Shown here in pieces: positions 45,652-56,210 of a stretch of 64,000 bases of DNA. The stretch comes from Thermothielavioides terrestris NRRL 8126 (taxonomy: Eukaryota > Ascomycota > Sordariomycetes > Sordariales > Chaetomiaceae). The position numbers and the translations under genes were made by a program. The stretch is taken from NCBI RefSeq assembly GCF_000226115.1, contig NC_016462.1, positions 1,922,001 through 1,986,000 of the forward strand. Direction: 5' to 3'. The first letter of the stretch is position 1, and each line of letters starts with the position of its first letter. The notes under the pieces are model-generated. The model made no database searches. It had not been told where the DNA came from and was given only the letters and a program-made list of their open reading frames with translations.

Positions 45652-47406
45652 ATGTGGTGGGACGACGACTCAATCGAGCAGATTGTGACGAGGGAGTTCG
45701 TCTGCAACCGGCTCCTCCCGGAGGAGATTGAGCGCCTTGACAGGCAACTCGGCTTCGGCGAGAACCTGACCGACGGCACGTACTGGGAGTGGATAGAGCA
45801 GAAAGCCAAGAAGGTCTTTCTGATCCTCACCGATCTGGGGCTGCCCGATCAGATATTTGGCCTCATCGACGACTCGTGGGACGATGAAGACCTTCCCATT
45901 GCGCTTGACCAAGTCGAGCGTCTCGCGTTGACGCCTTACAAGGACGCGAAAATCGAGAAGAAATTCTACCATCGGCAGTTTCATTACCTTTTGCGTCACC
46001 TGCAGAACGGTGCCCATCTCGACTACCACGACGATGAGCTCGTCCCGCTGGACGTCGCCGAGAAGAAGCATGCCGCGAACCACAACCCCCATGTCGACAA
46101 GGTCATGCTGCCCAGGGAACCAGGCATGGTCTTCTGCCGCTACCAGATACCTCTTGGCCCGGGGTCTCTGAGCCGCGACCAGTTCATTCGCGAGGTCAAC
46201 GGTATCAGGCATCTTCGGAATGACCACCTGCTTTCGTACTGGGCTTCCTACACACACCGGGAAGCTGGCTACGTCCTGTTCACACCAGCGTCCGAATTCA
46301 GCCTCAAGTCCCTCCTCAGCAGCACGCCCGGCTGCCTGAAAAACCTGGAAAAGAACGCGCGCCGGCAAACAGTCATGAACTGGATCCACTGCTTGGCCGA
46401 CACAGTTAGCTTCTTGCACAGCCAGGGTCTCTCGCACGGGAACATCAGGCCGTCGACCGTCCTGTTTTCGAACGACCATCGCGTCTTCTTTGGCGGCTTT
46501 ACACGCTTCCACACCCTAATCTCAACCGGAATGACCGACAGCAGTTCGTTCGACAAGGAGGCGTATGACTACGCGGCGCCTGAGCACGGGGACAGACGAC
46601 TTCCGTCCTCGCCATCCTTCCCCCCACGAGCGGCCGACGGCGGAGGTGGCGCAGTAAGCATGACCTTCGCCGCCGATATCTTCTCGCTGGGGTGCGTGAT
46701 CCTCGAACTTCTCAGCTTCCTGTTCAAAAAGCACGGCCGGCCGTTCGCCACACATCGTGCGGCAAAACACAAGTCGGCTGGCCGCGGGGGTGCGGTGCTG
46801 GACTGCTCGTTCCAGAGGAATCTAGGCCAGGTCGAAACATGGATCGAGCAACTCACCAAGGACGCGTCGAAGGAGGATAGCCCCGTATTTAGAGGGGTCG
46901 CGCCGATGCTGCAGCTGGTTAAGCAGATGCTGGCACCCAACCCGGCGGACCGTCCCTCTGCCGGTCAGGTTCAGGCGAGAATGTATCAGATCCTGACGGA
47001 GGCGTGCGGCATCGCGGAGCCGCATTGCGTGCACAATTACGGCTCGCCGGAGCTGGATATGGCAAGCCTCACGCTGGGTTCGAGTCCGCTGAGCCCGCCT
47101 CCGCCGGGCTCACCTCCGCAGGGCTCGCCTCTGCAGGCAAGCCCTGGCAGCCCCGGCGCCGCGTTCTTGCGGAGGTGGAGGAGCGGATCTTTGGCCGGAG
47201 ATCGGAGGCGGCGCGACAGCGGAGGAAATAGCAGCAGCGGCGGCGGCGGCATCCGGAAAATGGGTACTTCGGCCCAAGAGGTGGAGAACGAGCGAGAAAC
47301 CCGGCGGACCCGGAAGGACTCGTCTGCCGGCGGCCTGGGCATACCGGAGATCCTCGCGCGGGACGAGTCCAAGTCGTGGCACCTGCCCCTGTATGCGAGC
47401 AGGTAG
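45652..47406 (+). CDS. Protein kinase-like protein, probable pseudokinase
   Basis: A single exon of 584 residues, starting MWWDDDSIEQIVTREF; an upstream exon cannot be excluded. A kinase-fold region spans about 140-470. The region where HRD is expected reads SHGNIRPSTVLF (His262, Asn264 for Asp) and the DFG position reads FFGGFTRF (Gly281 for Asp). Both catalytic aspartates are thus absent. The APE (YAAPEHG, 308-313), DIFSLGCVILELL and ADRPSAGQV motifs of the C-lobe are kept. The N-terminal ~130 residues (FGLIDDSWDDEDLPIAL) belong to a fungus-specific module. The tail is Ser/Pro/Gly-rich with SPPPPGSPPQGSP repeats. Inferred role is scaffolding or regulation, not phosphate transfer; partners are unknown. 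Confidence 0.82.
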   Translation: MWWDDDSIEQIVTREFVCNRLLPEEIERLDRQLGFGENLTDGTYWEWIEQKAKKVFLILTDLGLPDQIFGLIDDSWDDEDLPIALDQVERLALTPYKDAKIEKKFYHRQFHYLLRHLQNGAHLDYHDDELVPLDVAEKKHAANHNPHVDKVMLPREPGMVFCRYQIPLGPGSLSRDQFIREVNGIRHLRNDHLLSYWASYTHREAGYVLFTPASEFSLKSLLSSTPGCLKNLEKNARRQTVMNWIHCLADTVSFLHSQGLSHGNIRPSTVLFSNDHRVFFGGFTRFHTLISTGMTDSSSFDKEAYDYAAPEHGDRRLPSSPSFPPRAADGGGGAVSMTFAADIFSLGCVILELLSFLFKKHGRPFATHRAAKHKSAGRGGAVLDCSFQRNLGQVETWIEQLTKDASKEDSPVFRGVAPMLQLVKQMLAPNPADRPSAGQVQARMYQILTEACGIAEPHCVHNYGSPELDMASLTLGSSPLSPPPPGSPPQGSPLQASPGSPGAAFLRRWRSGSLAGDRRRRDSGGNSSSGGGGIRKMGTSAQEVENERETRRTRKDSSAGGLGIPEILARDESKSWHLPLYASR

Positions 47407-48888
47407 TGAGTGCTCCGGCGGGGGAGGCAGGTAGGCCGCCGCGACCGTTGCGGGCGGAGATTCTTCGATAGCGCGACATCCGGCTCACAGGGAAAAATGG
47501 TCTTCGGTAGTCATCATTTTTGGGGTTGAGATGTTCTTTTCTGAGCTTGGAACGCGCCCTTTCTGGAGATGACACAGCAACCCCAATAACTAACTTCACT
47601 TCCCGCGCCTTGGGTATTCAGGTTTCCTTTGATGGTGATCGACCACAGGCAGCGTGGTGCAGGACGAAGTACAGTAAGGTTGTGTTGCTGATCTTGGGTT
47701 AGGGTTGGGTTTGGCTTGGTTGCGCATTGAGACGAGAGAGAGCACGGCGACGTCATCGCAGTTTGCAAACCGAGCAGACTGGTGGGAACAGGGTGAGAAA
47801 GAGACGGCCTCCAGCATTTTCGTGTCTACACTTTCCACTACACTACACTACTGCATGGAGATACCACCTACCTACTCTACTGCGTACGCGACGGAATCGA
47901 GGGCATGCAGAACCTTCCAGCAGCCGGCGTGCGACCGGACCGCGCAGGTGTTTTGGAATGGCGCTCCACAGTAGTTCGTCGAGGCATCCCACCTGCCGCG
48001 TCCAGCCAGGTTTCCACCCGACCGAACCCCCCCGCACATTCCTTGATCTGCGAGGATTGTGAGCTGCGCTTCCCCTGTGTGGCTGGCTCCACTGCACCAA
48101 CTTTGGCAGAGTGTGTTTGGCACTTCCCGCCGCTGCATGGGATCGGGAGGGTTGCATTGGGGGATCCATCTTCATCCGTGATAGGTGATATCCGCCGTAG
48201 CGCAAAGCAAGGAAATCAGGGAAGAAGAGGCTGCATGGAGCATTTTCACGGTTGGTGGTGTGGGTTAGGGGCATCTCCTTCGATCTTCCTCGTTATGATC
48301 TTGTCGCGAGTTTACGCTTTGCACTCTCCATCTTTCACGGAACCATTTTCTGGCGGATGAGAGCAACGGCCTCACCGGACACTCGAACGCTTCCCGTTTC
48401 GGCAAGAACTCGTATGACGCACCAAGCGTCGATGAGCCATTGACCACGACACGCTCGCTTGATCGCATGCGGAAGACGCCGGCAGGATTCGAACTTCCTC
48501 AACTGACTACCTGCACCTTCCCGTCGCTCGTTCACCAGTTGCCCTCGACCCCTCCATAGTTCCTTCTTTTTTTGATACTAAACTTGGGGCTGTGGTTACC
48601 TACTTTTCAGCCAACCCTGCAGCGGCTGATTTCGTCGTCTCAGCCCGGTGGCAAAGCCTGCGCTAAGCATCGCTTGCAATGCCAGCGAGTACGACGGGAG
48701 CAGCTTCAGACTAGAGGAGAGCTTGAAGATACAGACAGCCATATGGTCGCTCAGTGCGGCGGGAGCATTTCGACATCCTACGGCGCATCATCAGCTTTCT
48801 ACACTGTCCACAGTACATCCATTTCATCAGTGGCTTTTGACAAGCTCCGGCTTGTCTCCGAATATCTCTTGGCGGTCCGAAATAAGCG
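47407..48888. other. Intergenic, no feature seen
   Basis: Between the kinase-like gene and the GPI-protein gene. A tRNA-like B-box near 48485 was examined and rejected. No supported frame. Confidence 0.5.
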
Positions 48889-49684
48889 ATGAAGGCGTCG
48901 CCAGTGTCTTGGCTTATACCAGCCCTGCTGGGCAGCCAAGCCGCTGCATCGACCCTTGACCAGGTCAGGATTGCTGTGCTCGGTGACAAGCTTTCAGGGG
49001 GTGAGAGCGCCGTGCTTTCGGGCAAGGGTATGAGCACATCCAAGCTGGACGATTCGAGAAACAGAAGTGAGATAAAGGAGTCAATGAAGCTAAGCTTAAG
49101 CCGCGACGCAGCCATCACCTACCCACAACGCATCCGACCGGACGAAGAGCCGCAACGGCGAGATGGCGTGCCTCGAGAGTCCGCCGGCACCAGCAACCCC
49201 ATCACCATCGACCTGAACACGCCAAGTCTCATCCTCTTCCAAGTTCGTTACCAATTCCCTGCCCCCAATCGCTGACTGAGATACCTATCATCAACTAACC
49301 AAACCACAGAACCAAACCAAAAACGCCCTTTACATCCCACCACCACCATCAGACATTCTCAAAGGCCCATCATCATCACCCATAATAGTCCACGAAACCG
49401 CCTCCGCCCCGCCAAACCAGTCGCAGCAGCAACAGCAGGACCCACCAACCCAGCAAACAGCAGCCCATTCCCCCCTTGACCACGATCCAGGGCCAGCTGC
49501 AGCTGCAGCTGCAGCTGCCGAGGCGGAGGCGGAGGCGGAGGCCGCTAGCGCCACCATTTCTCGTGCCAATGTTGCTGGTGCCGGCAGTAACAGCAGCAAC
49601 AGCCCCGCGCCAGCGAACCGGGCCATCGCGGGCATGGGGGCCGGGTTGCTGGGCGTGATGGTGATATTTACCGTGTTTCTATGA
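48889..49684 (+). CDS. Predicted GPI-anchored cell-surface protein of unknown function
   Basis: Two exons, 48889-49242 and 49310-49684 (67-base intron with a CTAAC branch site), give 242 residues. A signal peptide (MKASPVSWLIPALLGSQAAA) opens the protein. The C-terminus is a textbook GPI signal: small residues (NSSNSPAPANRA) followed by a hydrophobic end (GMGAGLLGVMVIFTVFL) with nothing after it. Between lie NQTKNALYIPPPPSD, a Gln-rich stretch, and alternating Ala then Ala-Glu repeats coded by GCAGCT and GAGGCG units. The hydrophobic tail appears only after splicing, supporting the model. It should be attached to the plasma membrane or wall. No enzymatic domain is seen. Confidence 0.78.
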
Positions 49685-50387
49685 CGTGACATCTTTTTTT
49701 GGGGGCATCTTTTTACCCCCTTCTTTCTTCGTTCATTGACTTTTCAGGTTTTGGGTGCTGAGTCAGGTCCTGGTTACGACCGGTTTTTTTTGACAGTTGG
49801 GGGTTGGGATGTGCTGGCGGGACCCTACACACGGCAGTTACGGTCGGTAAACGGCGTTAGGGGGAACCGGGTGAGCGCTTGGGGCTTGGGTCTTGCATAT
49901 GTGCTTGGATGATACCTGCGAGGGATGGTTCAGTTGCATGATGTGGTGGACGAGTCAGGGAGGAGGAGTTTGGTTGTCGAATTGGTGGCCTGGTTCGGAC
50001 GGGATGGCGCTACCGTGATGCTGCGGGTTCACTGCATGTGGTGAGCGGGTTATGTGTGTCCTGGAAGGGAGGCGATGCTGGTCCTGGGATGTCGGGCGTG
50101 GATGTGCATGGACGTGTAATGTGGTATACTTAATGTTAATCGCCAAACCTCCGGCAAGGAGACACGCCGATGCATATTGGGAAGGCAGAGGACGAGGGGG
50201 AGGCGTATCCATGGCATTGCTTGGAGCCAGAATGGAAGCATTCAGCCTGAGAACGGCGCGGGAGAGCAACACATGCGGGAGAGTGAAGACCCGCCGGTTG
50301 GGAGAGACACTGGCACTCTCGACGCAAACATCTCCTCCAGTCAGCCACAAGCCCTTGTCAATACAGGCCTCATCGGCGCCTCTCCTG
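49685..50387. other. Intergenic between convergent genes
   Basis: 3' flanks of the GPI-protein gene (+) and the Rax1-like gene (-). No supported feature. Confidence 0.5.
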
Positions 50388-52010
50388 CTAGAACAAACCC
50401 CCACTAGGCACAAACAGCGACCCTACCGCTAACGCTGTCGACACCGCCCCTGCCCATACCAGCGCAACGAACACGGTCCGATCCTGCCACATCACCAGCG
50501 CCTTGTCCTGCACCGGCACCGTCTCGTCAAACACCCGCCGCACCAGCCCCTTCGCCTTGTACGCGCTCGTCCACGGCTCCCCGGAGTAGTCATTCGCCGG
50601 CCCGAACACCTGTAAACTCGGTTTCCTCAACGGATCAACCACACTCGCGGTGCTCCATGCTTTGCTCGCAGCGCTGACGACACTGCTGCTGCTCCCGGTC
50701 CCCTTCCTCCGGTGCTCCCTCCACCCGCAAACAACCGCCCCTTTCTCTACCTCCTTTCCATCACCGTCACCTTCATTATCACCACCAACCCCCTCCTCAA
50801 CCGCTCCCTCCTCACCACCACCATCACCACCCCCTCCTCCATCACCATCCCCCACCGCCCCCTCCCACGGCCTCACCTGCCTGACCCGGGCAAAATACAA
50901 GACCAGACACACCCCCTGTCCAGCAAGCCCCAGCACCCAAAAACCAGGCCACCAAAGCATCAGGCATCCGACGCGCCATTCCCGCGGCGCGCGCGACGCG
51001 ACGAGCAGCGCGTCGAGCACGCAGCCCAGCAGGACCAGCGCGGCGCCGAGCCCGCACAGGCACACACAGCGCGCGGGGTTGGCGTTGCGCCGCGCCCAGC
51101 GGAGGAAGGAACCGTGGGCTGCGGCGCCGCGCAGCGCGGCGTCGGCGGCCAGGAAGGCGGGCTGCAGCGCCGACGGGTGGGTGGTGTGCTGCGCGGCGGC
51201 GAGGCAGGCTGTGCGGTCTGCGGGGCTGAGGGGGAGGGCGCGCGGGGCGGCGCGTGGGGGGTTGGGGGATCTGGTGGGGGAATCATCGATGCTGGTGTTC
51301 GTGGTGGTGGAGGAAATGTAATGCCGTACGATGCGGGTGAGTTCGTCGCGGAAGGGGGGGATGGTGACTAGTTTGCGGATATCGCAGGGGGGCGCGTGTG
51401 TTAGCTACTACTACCTAGGTGAAATGTGAATGATTAGGGGAGACGTTGGTCGTCGACGTACAAGGCTGCCAGTCGGGCTTTGTTGACTCGACCGGGCTGA
51501 GGATGGAGGACGACAAGGAGCGGGCGTGGCTGTGGGAGGAGGAGGGAGAGCGGGATGTGTGCTGCGCGTCGCCTGGCTGAGGGGCATCTGATGGCGTCCG
51601 CTCCTGTCCCATATCCATGATGGCGAGCACCTTGCTCATCTTCAAACTCCGCTCTCGCTTGTGGCTGTACCTGATGAAGCGGGAGCGCGGCTCGGCCGCC
51701 TGTTCCGGATCCCAAGGCGGCGACAGGGCCTTCTGTCTGGGGAGCAGGGTGCTCCAGCGCTGGACGTAGTCCAGATACCACAGGAAGAACTGGAGCGGCT
51801 CGGCATTGTGCTCGACATAGTAGAGGTAGTCCATGAAGTCGTTCAGAGAACACGGCTGTCAAGGGGTCAGTTCTGTATGGAGACAACACACCGCCGAGGG
51901 ACCTGGCTTACAGGAGCGGTCCGGTTCTTAATGATCTCCTCGAAAGACAACTCGGCCGGGATATCCCCATGCCGCCGGTTCGGCCAGCTGGGAGCGCCGG
52001 AGTCGGACAT
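50388..52010 (-). CDS. RGS-domain protein with C-terminal membrane segments, Rax1-like
   Basis: Three exons on the minus strand: 52010-51912, 51855-51462 and 51367-50388, totalling 1473 bases or 490 residues. The RGS-type domain starts at LSFEEIIKNRTAPPCSLND (across intron 1) and continues YYVEHNAEPLQFFLWYLDYV. It is split by a disordered Ser-rich insert (about 95-150) and resumes at about 220 with ALQPAFLAADAALRGAA and SFLRWARRNANP. Three hydrophobic segments follow: CLCGLGAALVLLGCVLDALL, LMLWWPGFWVLGLAGQGV and VALVWAGAVSTALAVGSLFV. An acidic Gly/Glu-rich loop separates the second and third. RGS plus three helices is the Rax1 layout, a polarity or bud-site and stress factor; a G-alpha GTPase-activating role is not assured. 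Confidence 0.82.
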
Positions 52011-54276
52011 TGCTAGAAGTGCTCCCGGCCCCCTAAGCAAGGGAGGATGGAGGACGGGAGAACTTTTGGCGGCCAATATTGGGGGCTTGGAGAAGCGTCT
52101 CAAGGAGATATAGTGGGCGCTCCGCGGCAGAGGCAATGCACTTGGCGGCCATCGCTGGATTAAATACATACAGCCTCAGCCGTCCGGACGGAATCCGGCC
52201 AGTAAACCAAGGTCCGTCATGTCAGGCAATCGGCCTTCGCATCCACTGTCACAACATGATCGCTTGCCAGGCCCTAGGTATCACCGAGAACATGAGACGA
52301 ATAAGACGGGTAGCTTAGCATGGCACCTTAAAACAGCCTCATCAGGCTCAGAGAGGGGGCGACCTAAGGAGTGTTTCCCTAAGCAGCTCGGGTTCGCGGG
52401 CGAGGCGAGCTAGGGGGGTGCAGACAAGATCTCGCCGAACAAATCGAGCAAAACAGCTCGTCCGAAGCGCTGTCATGCGAACAAGGTGCTAGGTACAGCA
52501 ATGGGCTCGGAGTCGTCTGCTTGGGTAGGGTGCGTGTCTGCTGCTGTTGCTGCTGCTGCTGCTGCTCCGTCGGTACCAGACCCGGCTCGCAAGCAAGGCT
52601 CGCCGTGTGCGGGCCGGTGTGCCTGCTGTGGATGACCCGGGGAGCTGTCTGAGTTGACTTGCGACTGGGCTGTCGGCGAGCCTTGTGTTTCAGGTGGTTC
52701 ACCCCCCTGACATAGCTTGCGGGGGGCGACCATGCTGATTTCCAGGAATCAGAAGTCAGCGGCACGAAAGTTTGTTCATGCTTGCGGTCAACTTCGTCAA
52801 CTACCGTGTACCTTCTACCAGCCGTACGGGACTGTAAGGGAGAGATTGCGTGTGTGTTGACTGTGGTCTTTGAACAGGAAGAGCACAGACACTCGTCAGC
52901 CGGGTGATCCTCACTGCATGCCAGTCAGTGAGGGGATCAATGGCAGGATGAGTTGGGACGGGGTCAGTGCCCGCGGTGCGGCTCTTCTTCAGCTGCAGCC
53001 CCCCATGAGGTTCGCTGGGCCCAAGTACCGAGGATAGACGCGGGGGTATGCAGGAGGGAGTTTAGCCAGGACTGACACCTGCCGGACTGCGCACCGCAAC
53101 CCGGGTAGATGGAGAGGGGATGCGAGGGGCGCGAGAACTGCCGAATGCGGCTCGTGAACCCCCAAAGTTCCGAGAAGATGGCACTCGCCTGGCTGCGATG
53201 GGGCGGTGATGGGGGTGATGGGGGAGACGAGGGGGCACGGCTTGGTGGTATCATCGACGCCGGGAGTCGTCGATCTTAAAGTTCACCCCCAATCTCGGTT
53301 GAACACGACTAGTTGTCAATGCGGGATGCGACGAAACCGCCCGGGGTACGTCGCTGCGAAAGTCGGTGCCAGGATGGGCGGGGAAGTTCAACGGAGGCGT
53401 GTGAGAAGTTCCAGACCAAATAATCGCTGCGGAAACGTTATTAATTTAAACTAGGAGTCATGAACACTCGCCGCATATGCTGTCACGAACGTCACATTAC
53501 ACAATGCGGTGGACGTTATAACTGAGGAAGGGTGGCCGGTCTGTTGCTTGAAGTAAACCCGGGATAACTGCTGTGTGATCGACGACATATCCGTATTTTT
53601 ATCGCCGTTGCACTTGTTGTTTGTTTTGCCCATGACGCAGCTCCGGCCCCCCTTTCCAGGTGTTGGTGTGCCCCCGACACTCGTTCAGCGCCCTTCTCCC
53701 CCGCGGCTCAGCGCACACTACCACACACATTATATGCAGCGCCGGCATCACGAAGAGAGCGTTTCAGATCGTCCTCGCATCATGGGAAGATCACAGTTTT
53801 CCCGCATAGTTCCCATGTCGTCAGCGGGCTTTGTGTTCCTCCGAACAAACTGGGGCGGAAAATATACCACCATCAACTTCGTGATCCGACTCTCCTGCGA
53901 ACCCGAGTGTCGCTCGAGACTCGTCCCTGCTCTGTTTCCCAAGTTCACAAAGAAGTAGAGCGCGCGCATGAGTTGCATCTCCGTTTTTTTGGGCGATCGC
54001 CAGAACAACAGAGCCTGCCAAACAACTCGCAGATCGTCGCCACCGGCCCGCAACCCCGTCCCGCATGGGAGACACACCCAAACGCAGAAAAACACACAAC
54101 ACGGGCGAAGCTTGCGAAACATGCCCTGTGCTCTTTTTTTCATCTATATGCTGACAACGCCAGACACGGATGGTATCAGATCCCGTCTCCCCTCCCATAA
54201 CGCACGCCTCAACGCCGCCAAAATGCCAGGAGAAAAAAAATGGCCGCAAAGCCAAATGCGTTTGCTGCGTTTGCGG
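52011..54276. other. Gene-free region
   Basis: 2.3 kb between the Rax1-like start and the Sof1 stop, both on the minus strand. A short imperfect CTG/TTG repeat lies at about 52533-52565. Open frames on both strands lack support. Confidence 0.45.
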
Positions 54277-56210
54277 TTATTGCTGCTTGACCAGAACCGC
54301 CTTCTCCCGCTCGCTCTTGCGCTTCTGGAACTTCTTGTTGGAGTGCTTGCGCTCGTTCTCCTCGCGCCGCTTGATGGCCGCCAGCTCCTCGCGCTTGATC
54401 TCGCTCGCCTTCTTGACCACCTTGGGCAGGTGGCGGTGCCGCCGGATGCGCCGGATCTCGGGCAGGTGCGAGTAGCGATCCAGCAGCGCGCTGTTGTACT
54501 CGAGCGCCTGCCGCTGCTTGGTCGACTTGACGCCGCTGCGCTCCGACGCGTTGGCGCGCCACAGGCGGACGTTGCCCTAGGCAAGCAAAAAAGCGTCAGT
54601 GGAAAGGGCAGAAAAGGAAGGTGAGAGAGCCGTGTGGCAGGAGAAGGCGTACGTCGTCGCTTCCGCTGAGGATGTACTTGGAGTCCATGGTCCAGAGCGT
54701 CCGGAATACCCTCTGCATCCGCTTGGTGTGGTAGATGTCACGGGAGTGACCTTGGTCCCGGCGCCAGATCCTGATGGTGCGGTCCTATGATGCGCCTGTC
54801 AATCTGGTCTCACGCGGAGTCGGCGGCCGAGACCTACATATGAACCGCTGACCAGCTCCTCGCCGGTAGGAGAAAACTCGACATCCATCACTGCGGCAAC
54901 GTGGCCCTTCTGGATGTTCTGCGCCCTGTCAAAATTCCTAGCGTCGAAGATGTAGCTGATGGAGGTTAGCAGCGGCTAAAAGTTAGATCCAGGTTGAGGG
55001 TCGGTTTACATGTTGTGATCTAGAACTAGGTCAGCGCCGTCCCTTTGACCAACATTTCATGGATGGGTACCTTCTGATGCGACAGCCAGGTTCATGGCTT
55101 CCATTGGGTTGAATACAATGCGGTTGGCGGCGAACTGGAGCACCGTCTTGATCACGGGCACTGCGCTCCGAGGTTAGCCCCGGCTCGCCACAACCGATTG
55201 GCGGCTGGACTCACTGTTCGTCCGCAGGTCGAAGAGGATAATAGATCGATCCGTGGCCACAGACCCGATGACAGATGTCTCGACCTGGTTGAAACAGACG
55301 TCCGTGATGGTGTCGGTGAAGTTTGGCCACTGTATTGTCTGCGCGGCCGTGCTCTGCTCCAGATCCCAGACGCGGATGCACCCGGCGCCAGATGAGGCAG
55401 CGAAGGCCTTGCCTGCTCTGTGGACTGACAGTGATGTATACGGCCCGCCTTCTTGCCATGTCGCAATCGGCGTGGTGTCGCTTGGTGTATTGTAAGGATC
55501 CCATAGCTTGATGCCGTCCGTAGCGCAGGATAGCAGCTTCTTGTCGTTGGTGAACGTCAGGCCCTTGACGATGTTTGAGCTGCATGGCATAATTAGCGTC
55601 TTGTTTTCCGAGAACCGAGAGATGGTCTTACTGCGCAGCCATCCGCCAGGTCTCATCGTCGCGAGTTGTGAGGTCCCAGACTTTTACCACTCCGTCGCCC
55701 GACCCCGAAGCTACCGTGGTCAGGGAGTTCTTGTCCTGCGGGATGTTAGCACGGCAGTACGATAGCGTCGCAAGAGCCGAGAAGACACACTTTGCACATG
55801 CTGTAGATACCCTGAACATGGCCGCTGCCCAACTGGCCGAGGAAGGGCTTGGCGAACATGCGCTCCCTTGGGCGAGTTAGCACTTCGAACTCTGCAAAGG
55901 GCGGCCGGCCATCCTTACAATTTAACCGCATTGAGAGCTCTCTGGCTGCACTCAGGGTCAGAACCACAGCCCAACCCTCCAACCCATCGCAAGCCTACAC
56001 GTACTATTCTCGAGCTCGTTCAAAAGGGTGGAGTTCCGGGGCGAGGTTTCGCGGGGCGCGCTGGACGTCTGACCCGGGGGCCTGCTGAGCCGTAATGCTC
56101 CGACTGAGAGCTTTGATCTGTCGACGCAGACGCAGACGTTAGCAGCCGCAGATGCAAGGGGTGGAGGTCCTTAGCCAAGTCCAGCGGGCGTCTCTGAACG
56201 GTACCTTCAT
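54277..56210 (-). CDS. Sof1/DCAF13-like WD40 protein, U3 snoRNP and 18S rRNA processing
   Basis: Eleven exons on the minus strand: 56210-56205 (6 bases, ATGAAG), 56117-56005, 55945-55919, 55866-55791, 55735-55632, 55579-55215, 55160-55071, 55019-55010 (10 bases), 54955-54838, 54784-54653 and 54576-54277. They sum to 1341 bases, or 446 residues, close to yeast Sof1. The joined N-terminus MKIKALSRSI, then LHPFERAREYQRALNAVKLE and RMFAKPFLGQLGSGHVQGIY are Sof1 signatures. WD40 blades follow (ASGSGDGVVKVWDL, LVSGSYDRTIRIWRRDQGHS, ILSGSDDGNVRLWRA). The basic Sof1-like tail (HLPEIRRIRRHRHLPKVVKK) ends in a Lys/Glu-rich helix. It acts in the nucleolar small-subunit processome. Confidence 0.96.

Noticed and set aside
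48420..48520. tRNA-like B-box (AGTTCGAATCCTG) on the minus strand near 48485
   Set aside because: The flanking bases do not pair as a T-stem, and the only A-box-like word lies too close to make a cloverleaf.
50650..51371. Two plus-strand frames of about 220 codons
   Set aside because: Antisense of the Rax1-like third exon; Ser/Pro or Arg/Gly-rich without motifs.
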